Shown here piece by piece: positions 39,616 to 48,157 of a stretch of 64,000 nucleotides of DNA. Made by a program: the position numbers and the translations under genes. The stretch spans positions 62,001 through 126,000 of the forward strand of contig NZ_JAUYNB010000021.1 of NCBI RefSeq assembly GCF_030699305.1, given 5' to 3'. This DNA is from Novosphingobium sp. (GTDB lineage: Bacteria; Pseudomonadota; Alphaproteobacteria; Sphingomonadales; Sphingomonadaceae). Position 1 is the first letter of the stretch, and each line of letters starts with the position of its first letter. The notes below the pieces were generated by a model. The model was not told the DNA's origin and searched no databases. It was given only the letters and a program-made list of their open reading frames with translations.

Positions 39616-41544
39616 CTAGCCTGCCGCGCGCTGCGGCCCGTCGAGCTGTTCGCGTTCGCGCGCCAGCAGCATTCCCGCCAGATAGTCCGGCACCGCGCGG
39701 CTGAAGTAATAGCCCTGGCCAAGCGTGCACCCGGCAGCCTGCACAGCCTGCACCTGCTCGATCGTTTCCAGCCCTTCGGCCACGATCTGCATGTCCAGCG
39801 TGGAAGCCATGCCCGATACCGCCCGGATGATCGCATCGCTCTTCTTGCCGACGTTGACGCCCGACACGAAGCTGCGATCGACCTTGATCTTCCCGAACGG
39901 ATACTTGTTGAGATAGCCCAGCGATGAATAGCCGGTGCCGAAATCGTCCAGCGCGAAGCGCACGCCTGCGGCGGACAGTTCGGCCATGAAGTCCTCGGTC
40001 TGCTTGGAATGGTCAAGCAGCACCGTTTCGGTGATTTCCAGTTCCAGCCGGTGCGGGGGCAGGCGTGCTTCGCGCAGCGCGTTGAGAATGCCCAGCGCCG
40101 CGCCGGGTGCCTTGATCTGAAGCGGTGAGAGGTTGACCGCGACCGTCACATCGTCTGGCCACTGCGCCGCGGCGCGGGCCGCCTGCGTGGTGATCCAGTT
40201 GCCCAGCGTGATGATTGCGCCGGTTTCCTCGGCCACGGGGATGAACTCGTCAGGCCGCAGTTCGCCCTTGATCGGATGGAACCAGCGCACCAGTGCCTCG
40301 AACGCGCGAATCCGGCCGGTGGCCAGTTCAATGATCGGTTGGAAAAAGATCGACAGTTCGTCGCGTTGCAGGGCCAGGCGCAGTTCCGCCTCGATCTCGC
40401 GCCGACGCACGAGGTTGCGCGACATCGACGGATCGTAGAAGCTGACCTGGTTCCGACCGTTGACCTTGGCGTGATAGAGCGCCAGATCGGCGCCCTGAAA
40501 CAGGGTTTCCAGGTCTTCGCCATCGTCGGGTTGCAGGGCAATGCCCATCGAGCAGCCGATTTCCAGCCGGTCATCGTCGATCCGGATCGGCCGGGTCACT
40601 TCGGCCAGCACGGCCAGTGCAATGGTTTCAGCCTCGCGCCGGTCACGCACATCGCAGGCGACAATGAATTCGTCCCCGCCAAACCGGCCGATGACGGCAT
40701 CGGGCTTGGCCTGCGCGCGCAGCCGTTGCCCGACTTCGGACAGCACCCGGTCGCCGACCTGGTGGCCCAGCGCGTCATTGATGTCCTTGAACTTGTCGAG
40801 GTCCAGCCAGAACAGCGCCAGGCTGGGCAAGGCCCGGCGGCGTGACATATACTCGACCAGATAGTGGTTCAGGCCGGCGCGATTGTGGAGGCCGGTGACA
40901 ACATCGGTGCGAGCCAGATGTTGCATCTTTTCCGCCAGCCGCGCGCTGGTATCTGCCGCCGCGACAGAATCGCGCAAGGTATGGAACACTTTGAGCGTGA
41001 TCGAGATCATCCCCACCCACAGCAACACGATCGCGACGGCAAGGGCTTGTTGGGCCAGTTCGCCACCCGACCACAACGCCAGGTTGATCGGCGTGAAGAT
41101 CAGCAGCATCTGAACGATCGAAATCGTCGGACGGCCAGCGTTGCGGGCCGCAATTCCGGTGCCGTAGCCAATGGCATAGCCGACCATCAGCAACTGTGCG
41201 GTTGCGGGCAACTGATACCACACGGTCATTGCTCCGAACACGCCCAGCACGGCCGAATAGGTGAACGCGCCCAGCTCGTAGAGCAGTTCCATCCGGCGCG
41301 CGTCGCGATTGCGCAGGCGCGGCAGCATCACCGCCATCGCGATCCGCGCTACGGCAACCGCACTGAGCAGCACCGCGACTTCAAGAAAGATCTGATCGGG
41401 GGAATAGCTGGCGGCAACCAGGCTGCATAGCACGCCGGTGATGGCACCGATCGCCAGGTTGGCGGGCTGCATATACAGCGTGTCGACCAGAGTCTTCCTG
41501 ACCCGGTCGTCCAGCGCATTGGTGCGCAGCAGCACCCGCAACAT
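39616..41544 (-). CDS. Membrane GGDEF-EAL c-di-GMP signalling protein
   Basis: A 642-residue protein. About six membrane segments occupy residues 28-190 with no recognised ligand domain. A GGDEF domain follows with intact GGDEF at 289-293 and no RxxD inhibitory site at the usual place. The EAL domain has EAL at 416-418 plus the metal and catalytic motifs EITET, DDFGTGYSSL, KVDRSFV and EGLET. Both diguanylate cyclase and phosphodiesterase activities are possible; which prevails is unclear. It stands alone 256 bp from mdh. Confidence 0.9.
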   Translation of the reverse strand: MLRVLLRTNALDDRVRKTLVDTLYMQPANLAIGAITGVLCSLVAASYSPDQIFLEVAVLLSAVAVARIAMAVMLPRLRNRDARRMELLYELGAFTYSAVLGVFGAMTVWYQLPATAQLLMVGYAIGYGTGIAARNAGRPTISIVQMLLIFTPINLALWSGGELAQQALAVAIVLLWVGMISITLKVFHTLRDSVAAADTSARLAEKMQHLARTDVVTGLHNRAGLNHYLVEYMSRRRALPSLALFWLDLDKFKDINDALGHQVGDRVLSEVGQRLRAQAKPDAVIGRFGGDEFIVACDVRDRREAETIALAVLAEVTRPIRIDDDRLEIGCSMGIALQPDDGEDLETLFQGADLALYHAKVNGRNQVSFYDPSMSRNLVRRREIEAELRLALQRDELSIFFQPIIELATGRIRAFEALVRWFHPIKGELRPDEFIPVAEETGAIITLGNWITTQAARAAAQWPDDVTVAVNLSPLQIKAPGAALGILNALREARLPPHRLELEITETVLLDHSKQTEDFMAELSAAGVRFALDDFGTGYSSLGYLNKYPFGKIKVDRSFVSGVNVGKKSDAIIRAVSGMASTLDMQIVAEGLETIEQVQAVQAAGCTLGQGYYFSRAVPDYLAGMLLAREREQLDGPQRAAG

Positions 41545-41662
41545 GGTTCGCCAACGTTTGATAGCGCGCTCCGTTTCCTGACCATTCGGCTCTAGCGGCA
41601 GCAGGTCACTGAATGGTTAATGCAGTGCTTACTTTAATACGCAGGCGCAGCAGTGGTCGTGG

Positions 41663-41971
41663 TCAGCGCGGACCAGCCTCGGTCCGGGCATGGCAGGCGA
41701 TGGCCATGCGGCGATCGAGCGCCCGGCAGATTTCCAGCCAGTGGCGATAGGATTGGCGATCCCCGGCGAAGAATGCCCGTTCCGCATTCTGGCGCGCCAC
41801 CTCTGCCGCGCGCAGACCATGGCGGGCGAAGTGTTTCAGTGCATCGCGCAGCAGCACGTCGTGGGTTTCTGCAGCGTTGTCGTTCGCAGCCAGGGCGGGC
41901 AGATCAGCGCAGGCAACCGGCTTTACAAAGGCGGCAGAGGTGGCGGTGGCTGACGCAAAACGGATGGTCAT
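41663..41971 (-). CDS. Small soluble protein of unknown function
   Basis: A 102-residue protein, mostly helical, with RDALKHFARHGLRAAEVARQ and a similar following helix (YRHWLEICRALDRRMA). AGGGCG lies before the ATG at 41971. The Ala/Arg/His-rich helices and codon use match the neighbours. It resembles a short conserved sphingomonad protein, but I know no function. There is no signal peptide. Confidence 0.62.
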   Translation of the reverse strand: MTIRFASATATSAAFVKPVACADLPALAANDNAAETHDVLLRDALKHFARHGLRAAEVARQNAERAFFAGDRQSYRHWLEICRALDRRMAIACHARTEAGPR

Positions 41972-42084
41972 GGAAATCGCCCTGAGATTGTTATCTGGAC
42001 GGAATTCCTAGGGCCAAAGCGGTTAGCAGTTGGTGAGAACCTATGGTTGCCGGGATTTAACCTTGTTCGGAAACAGGCCGAAAA

Positions 42085-43230
42085 TCAGGTGCCTGGCTGG
42101 CTGATCCAGCGTCCTGAATTCTGGTATTCGGGGCGCACCTGATTGTTTTCCGGCAACTTTTCACCGCGATAGATCGCATCGCCGCCGCGGCTTTGCACTT
42201 CGGCGGAATAAGCCGGAGCGGGCGCTGGACGCGCCGGGGTGAGGCCGCTTCCCGCCGCTGGGGTCAGCGCGCCGCCCTGGGCGCTCTTCAATCCGGCTTC
42301 ATAAGCCTTTTGCACGGCCAGCGGATCGAGCGTGGGATCGGGCTGCTTGTCGGCGGCGGCGCTGCGGGGATGCGGCGCGGGCAGCGGCTCGCCCCCGCCA
42401 TAGGCAAAGCGGAACGCGCCCGGCTGTCCGGCCGCGCCATTGAAACGGTAGAACCGGTGCGCGCCAATCGTGGTGATATGCGTCAGCGACGGCGCCCAAT
42501 AGGGGTGGATCGCGATGGTGTGGTAATGCGTCGCCAGCCCCACGCTGCGCTCGACATAGCCGGACAGCGCGGCGCGCGCGGTGTCCATCGCCCGCAGCCA
42601 GAACATCCGCCCCGGTTTGCGTGCAAGGGCGCCGTCACAGGTGAAACTGAACTGGCAGCCCGTCACGCGTTCCGACCCCTGATAGACCACACCGCAGACG
42701 GTATTGGGATAACTGGGATGGGCCACCCGGTTCAGCACGACCTGGGCGACCGCGCGCTGGCCCTGATCGGATTCGCTGGCCGCTTCAAAATAGATCGCGG
42801 CGGTCAGGCATTCGAGCGCGCGGGTCCGGTCAATCCCGGAGTTATCAACCCGCAAGGCGCGGGCGATGGCCCCCGCGATGGGATCGGTGGCGGGGCCTGC
42901 ATCGGACGTGATCCCGTCACCCAGCTGCGGCAGCGGTTCTTCCGGGGCAAGGTAATAGAATGCAGAACCGGGAAAGCTCTCGCCCGATTTCTCGAACGGC
43001 ATCGGCTCGACCGTGATCGTGCTTGATCCGGCATTGCCGATGCTGAAGCTGGCCCACTGATCCGGCGCGGCCAGCGCGGGAACAGCGATCGCCGCCAGCA
43101 GCACGAGCGCCCGCCGCCCCAGATGCCGCCGCCGCATCCGCATCCCCAGCGTGCGCGCCCGCGACCGGCCCAGCCGCGCGGCGAAATCGCGCGGGCGGGT
43201 TTCCAGGGGCAGGGCGAGGGCGTGGATCAT
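42085..43230 (-). CDS. SleB-type cell wall hydrolase
   Basis: A 381-residue protein. After a basic N-terminus (RMRRRHLGRR) there is a signal-anchor (ALVLLAAIAVPALAA), then the hydrolase_2/SleB domain: AAIYFEAASESDQGQRAVAQ with the catalytic Glu, VLNRVAHPSYP, VYQGS and CQFSFTCDG. The C-terminal 100 residues are Pro/Ala-rich and low in complexity. It would cleave peptidoglycan in the periplasm. The ATG at 43230 suits the domain layout; a longer frame to 43365 is less likely. Confidence 0.83.
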   Translation of the reverse strand: MIHALALPLETRPRDFAARLGRSRARTLGMRMRRRHLGRRALVLLAAIAVPALAAPDQWASFSIGNAGSSTITVEPMPFEKSGESFPGSAFYYLAPEEPLPQLGDGITSDAGPATDPIAGAIARALRVDNSGIDRTRALECLTAAIYFEAASESDQGQRAVAQVVLNRVAHPSYPNTVCGVVYQGSERVTGCQFSFTCDGALARKPGRMFWLRAMDTARAALSGYVERSVGLATHYHTIAIHPYWAPSLTHITTIGAHRFYRFNGAAGQPGAFRFAYGGGEPLPAPHPRSAAADKQPDPTLDPLAVQKAYEAGLKSAQGGALTPAAGSGLTPARPAPAPAYSAEVQSRGGDAIYRGEKLPENNQVRPEYQNSGRWISQPGT

Positions 43231-43411
43231 CGGGACTTTCGGTTGCGGCACTACGCGGCCTGGCGCGTAACCCGCTTTGGCCGTGCGCGCATCCGCGTTG
43301 TCTGCGCCGTGCCGTTGCGGGACAGCTATGCCTCTATCCGTTAAGCGGTTAAGAAATCGCGCCATTCCGGCATGGACTTGCGCAGCCCGGTGACCGGGAC
43401 TAAAGGCTGCC

Positions 43412-43573
43412 TCACGTCATGGGTTGTCTGCGCAAGCAGGCCTAAGAGGGAAGCGGGTGGAATACCCGCGCTGCCCCCGCAACTGTGACCGGGGAGCGAA
43501 CCGCCAATTTCGCCACTGGGTAACCGGGAAGGCAGGCGGCCAGCGTTGATCCGGGAGCCAGGAGACCTGCCGA
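43412..43573 (+). promoter_or_regulatory. Cobalamin riboswitch upstream of btuB
   Basis: The conserved B12 core is present in order: CCTAAGAGGGAAGCGGGTGG near 43441-43460, then GCCCCCGCAACTGT (43473-43486) before the GC-rich stems, GCCACTGGG and GGGAAGGC, and the B12 box AGCCAGGAGACCTGCC at 43556-43571. Its ends are approximate. It lies about 95 bp before the receptor start and would switch the whole btu operon off when cobalamin is plentiful. It accounts for most of the 435-bp gene-free stretch 43231-43665; in the rest I see only the short upstream hairpin GCAGCC/GGCTGC near 43383-43411. Confidence 0.93.
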
Positions 43574-43665
43574 TGACGGTCGTTCCGCGCCGGGCGGGGT
43601 GTACCGGAATGCAGCGTGATCCCGCGAATTCGTGCGGGGTCGCTCGCCATGAACGGCATTCGTTC

Positions 43666-45543
43666 ATGACGGGAGTATTGCGTTTGAAATATCTGTTTTT
43701 GCTGGGTTGTTCAATGTTGTCCACCGCTCCGGCGCTGGCGCAGGATAGTGTTGCCGATGAAGCGGCGGGTGATCCGATCATCCTCTATCACCCCTACCGC
43801 GATACTTACATCACGGTGCTCGCCACGGGTCACGCCGAACCGATCGTGCGGTCCGGACAGTCGATCAGCGTCGTCGGCGCGGATGAAATCGAGGCAGTGC
43901 AGGGGCCAGACCTGACCCGCGTGCTGGAACGCCTGCCCGGCGTCACCACCGCGCGCAGCGGCGGCCTCGGCAGCCAGACCAGCTTGTTCGTGCGCGGGGC
44001 CAATTCGCAGCAATTGCTGGTCACTATCGACGGCGTGCGGATGGCCGATGTCGCCGCGCCCAGCGGCGGGTTCGATCTTGGGACGCTGCTGACCGGTGGG
44101 ATCGCCAAGCTGGAACTGCTGCGCGGATCGAACAGCGTGGCCTGGGGTTCAGACGCGATGGGCGGGGTGCTGGCGGTAACCAGCAAGACGCCGGGTGGCC
44201 TCGCCGGATCGCTGGAATATGGCGCGAACGATACCCTGACCGCCGGGGCCGAAGCGGGCCTTGCGGGTGATGGCTACAGCCTTGGGGTGAGCGGCGGTTA
44301 CACCCGCACCGATGGCATTTCGGCCTATGCCGCCGGGACGGAGCCGGACGGGTTCCGCCAGTGGCACGGCACGGTGAATGGTGAGGCCGAACTGGCATCG
44401 AACCTGTCGCTTCGAGCGGTCGCACGCTATGCCGACAGCACGGTCGATTTCGATGGCTACCCAGCGCCGAACTATACCTTTGCCGACACACCCGAATACC
44501 AGAACACCCGGCAGGGATCGGGTCGGGTGGGGCTGGATTACAATGGTGACGGGCTGAATCTGGCCGCAGGGCTTGCGCTGTCGGATACGCGCCGGGCCTA
44601 CTTCGATCCGACCTATGGCACAGCGCCGAACTTTGAAACGCAGGGCCGCAGCTGGCGGGCGGATATGAAGGGCCGGGCTGACCTGACCGACGCTTTCGTG
44701 CTCGATTTTGGGGCGGACAGCGAATGGACGCGGTTCTCGACTACTTATGATGCGCAGCAGGACGCGCGGCTGAGCAGCGGCCATGCGCTGCTGGGCTATC
44801 ACGGCGGCAGCGTCCACCTGACTGGCGGGGTGCGGCTGGATGACCATGACCGGTTCGGTTCGCATTGGACCTTCGGGGCAAACGGTGCCGTCGAACTGGC
44901 GGGCGATCTGCGGCTGCGGGCCAGCTTTGGCGAGGGCTTCAAAGCGCCGACGCTGTATCAGCTTTATGGATACGGCGGGAACGTAGCGCTGCGGCCCGAA
45001 ACATCGACCGCGTTCGACGCCGGGGTCGAGCTGGGCGACCGGGGTGGTTACCGCCACTTCGCCGTTACACTGTTCCGCCGCGACAGCCGCAACCTGATCG
45101 ATTACGTCTGGCCGACCGGCTATTTCAACACCGCCCGCGCCCGCGCCGAAGGGGTTGAAGCCGAACTGACCGGTGAACTGACCGAGGGGCTGCGGGGCTA
45201 TGCCAGCTACAGCTATACCAAGTCCGTCAACCGCCAGACCGGCAAGGATCTGGCCCGCCGTCCGCGCCATGCGTTCAGCACGGGGCTGGAATGGACCACG
45301 CCGCTGCACGATCTGGCCGTGGGCGCGGATTTGCGGGTGCTGTCCAGCAGCTTTGACGATGCCGGCAATTTCACCCGGCTCGGCGGCTTTGCGCTGGTCA
45401 CGCTGCGGGCCAGCCTGCCGGTGACGGAAACGGTGGAACTCTATGGCCGGGTAGAGAATCTGGGCAACAAGCAGTATCAGACCGTCGCCGGTTACGGCAC
45501 CTATGGCCGCTCTGCCTTCGCCGGGATCAGGGCGCGGTGGTAA
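43666..45543 (+). CDS. btuB: TonB-dependent vitamin B12 receptor
   Basis: About 625 residues: signal peptide ending APALAQ, TonB-box-like ITVLATG, plug domain (GQSISVVGADEIE through LELLRGSNSVAWGSDAMGG), and a barrel closing with the C-terminal aromatic FAGIRARW. It imports cobalamin across the outer membrane using TonB energy. The riboswitch and the downstream ABC genes support the substrate. Start is uncertain: ATG at 43666 lacks a ribosome site, while TTG at 43684 has GGGAG 7 bases before it and would begin directly at the signal peptide. Confidence 0.92.
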   Translation: MTGVLRLKYLFLLGCSMLSTAPALAQDSVADEAAGDPIILYHPYRDTYITVLATGHAEPIVRSGQSISVVGADEIEAVQGPDLTRVLERLPGVTTARSGGLGSQTSLFVRGANSQQLLVTIDGVRMADVAAPSGGFDLGTLLTGGIAKLELLRGSNSVAWGSDAMGGVLAVTSKTPGGLAGSLEYGANDTLTAGAEAGLAGDGYSLGVSGGYTRTDGISAYAAGTEPDGFRQWHGTVNGEAELASNLSLRAVARYADSTVDFDGYPAPNYTFADTPEYQNTRQGSGRVGLDYNGDGLNLAAGLALSDTRRAYFDPTYGTAPNFETQGRSWRADMKGRADLTDAFVLDFGADSEWTRFSTTYDAQQDARLSSGHALLGYHGGSVHLTGGVRLDDHDRFGSHWTFGANGAVELAGDLRLRASFGEGFKAPTLYQLYGYGGNVALRPETSTAFDAGVELGDRGGYRHFAVTLFRRDSRNLIDYVWPTGYFNTARARAEGVEAELTGELTEGLRGYASYSYTKSVNRQTGKDLARRPRHAFSTGLEWTTPLHDLAVGADLRVLSSSFDDAGNFTRLGGFALVTLRASLPVTETVELYGRVENLGNKQYQTVAGYGTYGRSAFAGIRARW

Positions 45544-46367
45544 GGCGCCTGACGCCGCTTATCGCGCTGGCGCTGGGGGCTTGTACCTCTGCCCCGGCGC
45601 GAGAGGCGGCGTCGCCGCTGCCCCGGATCGTCAGCCTGAACCCGTGTACTGACGCGATTCTGGCCGAAGTGGCCGATCCGGCGCAAGTGCTGGCGCTCTC
45701 CAGCTATAGCAGCGATCCGGCATCGAGTTCGATGGACGTCGCGCTGGCCCGGCGGTTCCGCGCCGTGGGCGGCACGGTCGAGGAAGTCGCGGCGCTGCGG
45801 CCGGATGTCGTGCTGTCGGGAAATTTCATCGCCCCGGCCACGCGCGGCGCGCTCGAACGGCTCGGCGCGCGGCTGGAATTGCTCCCGATTGCCACCACCG
45901 TGGCCGATAGCCGCGCGCAAGTGCGCCAGATCGCCGCGCTGGCGGGCCATCCGGCGCGCGGCGAGGCGCTGGTGGCGCGGATCGATACGGCACTGCTGGC
46001 GGCGCGGCCCGCTGCCGGCCAGCCGATCCCGGCGCTGGTTTGGCAATCGGGCGGGATGGTGCCGGGGCCGCAGACCCTGATCGCGGACTTGCTCACCCGC
46101 ACCGGCTTCACCAATGCCGCCGCCGCGCGCGGGCTGGGGCAGGCAGACCTGTTGCCGCTGGAACAAGTGCTGACCGATCCGCCGCGCGTGATCCTGACCG
46201 CCGGGAACCTCCACGGCAACGAAGACCGACTGTTGCGCCATCCCGCACTCGATGCGCTGGCCGGAAAAACCGCGCGGGCGCGACTGGACGGCAACTTGCT
46301 GTGGTGCGGTGGGCCGACGATCATCCACGCGGCAAAGCGGCTGGCCGAAGTGCGGCGCACGCTATGA
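45537..46367 (+). CDS. btuF: Cobalamin ABC transporter substrate-binding lipoprotein
   Basis: A 276-residue periplasmic binding protein of the BtuF/FhuD class with a lipobox (ALGAC, Cys16) at its N-terminus. The two lobes have RIVSLNPCTDAILAEV and ALVWQSGGMVPGPQTLIADLL, joined by a long helix. GTG at 45537 overlaps the btuB stop by 7 bp and its own stop overlaps btuC (ATGA). It hands B12 to BtuCD; a corrinoid precursor is also possible. Confidence 0.87.
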   Translation: MVRRLTPLIALALGACTSAPAREAASPLPRIVSLNPCTDAILAEVADPAQVLALSSYSSDPASSSMDVALARRFRAVGGTVEEVAALRPDVVLSGNFIAPATRGALERLGARLELLPIATTVADSRAQVRQIAALAGHPARGEALVARIDTALLAARPAAGQPIPALVWQSGGMVPGPQTLIADLLTRTGFTNAAAARGLGQADLLPLEQVLTDPPRVILTAGNLHGNEDRLLRHPALDALAGKTARARLDGNLLWCGGPTIIHAAKRLAEVRRTL

Positions 46368-47326
46368 CCCGGCTGAACACGCTCCTGCTGCTGGCATTGG
46401 CCGTCACGGTGCCGCTGTCGTTGCTGGCAGGCCGGGTGTGGATCGATCCGTTCGATCCCGCGCTCCCCAACGCTGCCGTGATCTTTGCCGAACTGCGCCT
46501 GCCGCGCGCGGTGCTGGCGCTGCTGCTCGGCGCGGGGCTGGGCGCGGCGGGGGCGACGATGCAGGGCTATTTGCGCAACCCGCTGGCTGACCCCGGCCTG
46601 TTTGGGATTGCGCCGGGCGCGGCGCTGGGCGCGGTGCTCAGCTTCTGGACCGGCTGGGCAGCGAGTGGCTGGGCGCTGCCGCTGTTTGCACTGATCGGAG
46701 CCGCTGGCGCGATGGCACTGCTCGGCGCGATTGCCGGGCGAGGCGGCGGCGTGCTGCTGTTCACGCTGGCGGGCATGATGATCGCCAGTCTGGCCGGCGC
46801 GTTGATGAGCCTGGCAATCAGCCTGTCGCCCACGCCGTTTGCGATGAGCGAGATCGTTACCTGGCTGATGGGCGCGCTGGTCGATCGCGGCTGGGCCGAT
46901 GTGTGGATCGCCGCGCCGCTGACGCTGTTGGGGCTTGCAGTATTGCTGCGGGCCGGGCGCAGTCTCGATGCCCTGACGCTGGGCGAAGTCGCCGCGCGTT
47001 CGCTGGGGATCGATCCGCGCCGCCTGCAACTGTTGATGATCGCGGGCGTCGGGCTGACCGTGGGCGCAGGCGTTGCGGTCGCGGGAATCATCGGGTTTGT
47101 CGGCCTGATGGTGCCGCATTTCGTCCGCCCCTTCACGGATCGCCGCCCGTCCAGCCTGATCGTGCCGAGTGCGCTGGCGGGGGCGCTGTTGCTGCTGGTG
47201 GCGGATTGCCTGTGCCGGGTGCTGCCGCTGGCGGGCGGCGAATTGCGGCTGGGCATCGCGCTCTCGCTGCTGGGCGCACCGTTTTTCCTGCACTTGTTGC
47301 TGCGGTTGCGGCGGGAACTGGCGTGA
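46364..47326 (+). CDS. btuC: Cobalamin ABC transporter permease (FecCD family)
   Basis: A 320-residue inner-membrane permease with some ten segments. Family motifs are RLPRAVLALLLGAGLGAAGA, QGYLRNPLADPGLFG and GFVGLMVPHFVRPF (the cytoplasmic loop that contacts the ATPase), and LPLAGGELRLGI near the end. The ATG overlaps the btuF stop and its TGA overlaps the GTG of the ATPase gene. It is part of the btuBFCD operon. Confidence 0.92.
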   Translation: MTRLNTLLLLALAVTVPLSLLAGRVWIDPFDPALPNAAVIFAELRLPRAVLALLLGAGLGAAGATMQGYLRNPLADPGLFGIAPGAALGAVLSFWTGWAASGWALPLFALIGAAGAMALLGAIAGRGGGVLLFTLAGMMIASLAGALMSLAISLSPTPFAMSEIVTWLMGALVDRGWADVWIAAPLTLLGLAVLLRAGRSLDALTLGEVAARSLGIDPRRLQLLMIAGVGLTVGAGVAVAGIIGFVGLMVPHFVRPFTDRRPSSLIVPSALAGALLLLVADCLCRVLPLAGGELRLGIALSLLGAPFFLHLLLRLRRELA

Positions 47327-48156
47327 TCAAACAATCCAACCCCACGCCATCCGTTCGTGTCGAGCGTAGTCGAGAGACGGGTGCGCGACGTGTCTCGACT
47401 ACGCTCGACACGAACGGCGGTTTGGAATGTGCCGGGGTCGTGCTGAAGGCGCGGCTTGCGGATGTGACCGCCAGCCTGAAGCCCGGCGAAGTTACCGCGA
47501 TTTGCGGGCCGAACGGAGCGGGGAAGTCATCGCTGCTGGCCGTGCTGGCGGGGCTGCTGGCGTCCGATAGCGGTGCGGTTTCGCTGGATGGTCAGCCGCT
47601 GAACCAGCTGCCCGCACCGAAGCGCGCGCAGGCCATCGGGTTTCTGCCGCAAAGCGCCGAAGTGGCATGGGACATCTCGGTTGAAACGCTGGCCGCGCTG
47701 GGCCGCCTGCCGTGGCGCACCAGCGCTGCGGAGGATGCGGCGGCGGTGCAGGGCGCATTGGCGGCGCTGCAACTGGAATCGCTGCGTGACCGCCCGGTAT
47801 CGCAGTTATCCGGCGGCGAACGCGCCCGCGCGCTGCTTGCACGGGTATTGGCGGGCGAGCCGCGCTGGCTGCTGGCGGATGAACCGCTGGCCAACCTTGA
47901 CCTTGCGCACCAGCTGGCGCTGCTCGCGCGGCTGCGCGAACTGGCGCGCCGGCGCGGGCTGGGGGTGGTGCTGGTGCTGCACGATCTGGCGCAGGCGATG
48001 AACCATGCTGACCGTGTGCTGGTGCTCGATCTTGGCGCGGTGGTGGCCGACGGTCCGCCCGAAATGGTGCTGACGGCCGACCTGATCAGCGTGGTGTGGG
48101 GCGTACCCGCGCGCTGGCTGGGAGAGCCGGGCGCGCGGGCATTGCTTCCCGGCTGA
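47323..48156 (+). CDS. btuD: Cobalamin ABC transporter ATPase
   Basis: Up to 277 residues. Walker A is GPNGAGKSSL, the signature motif LSGGERARALLARVL, Walker B WLLADEPLANLD, and the switch His lies in VLVLHDLAQ. GTG at 47323 overlaps btuC by 4 bp, but then the first 32 residues include a translated 67-bp palindromic repeat (VRVERSRE to LDTNG) foreign to the family. A TTG at 47422 just after the repeat is an in-frame alternative start and would give a normal N-terminus. The repeat leaves the frame open either way. Confidence 0.88.
   Translation: MIKQSNPTPSVRVERSRETGARRVSTTLDTNGGLECAGVVLKARLADVTASLKPGEVTAICGPNGAGKSSLLAVLAGLLASDSGAVSLDGQPLNQLPAPKRAQAIGFLPQSAEVAWDISVETLAALGRLPWRTSAAEDAAAVQGALAALQLESLRDRPVSQLSGGERARALLARVLAGEPRWLLADEPLANLDLAHQLALLARLRELARRRGLGVVLVLHDLAQAMNHADRVLVLDLGAVVADGPPEMVLTADLISVVWGVPARWLGEPGARALLPG
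47351..47417. repeat. 67-bp palindromic repeat (REP/BIME-like)
   Basis: Perfect 25-bp inverted arms at 47351-47375 and 47393-47417 around a 17-bp centre, with 3 more inner pairs after one mismatch (47377-47379 with 47389-47391). The arm begins CCGTTCGTGTCGAGCG, also present as a half copy at 14723. Elements of this kind are scattered through sphingomonad genomes. Here it lies between btuC and the ATPase core, inside the open frame. Confidence 0.9.
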
Positions 48157-48157
48157 G

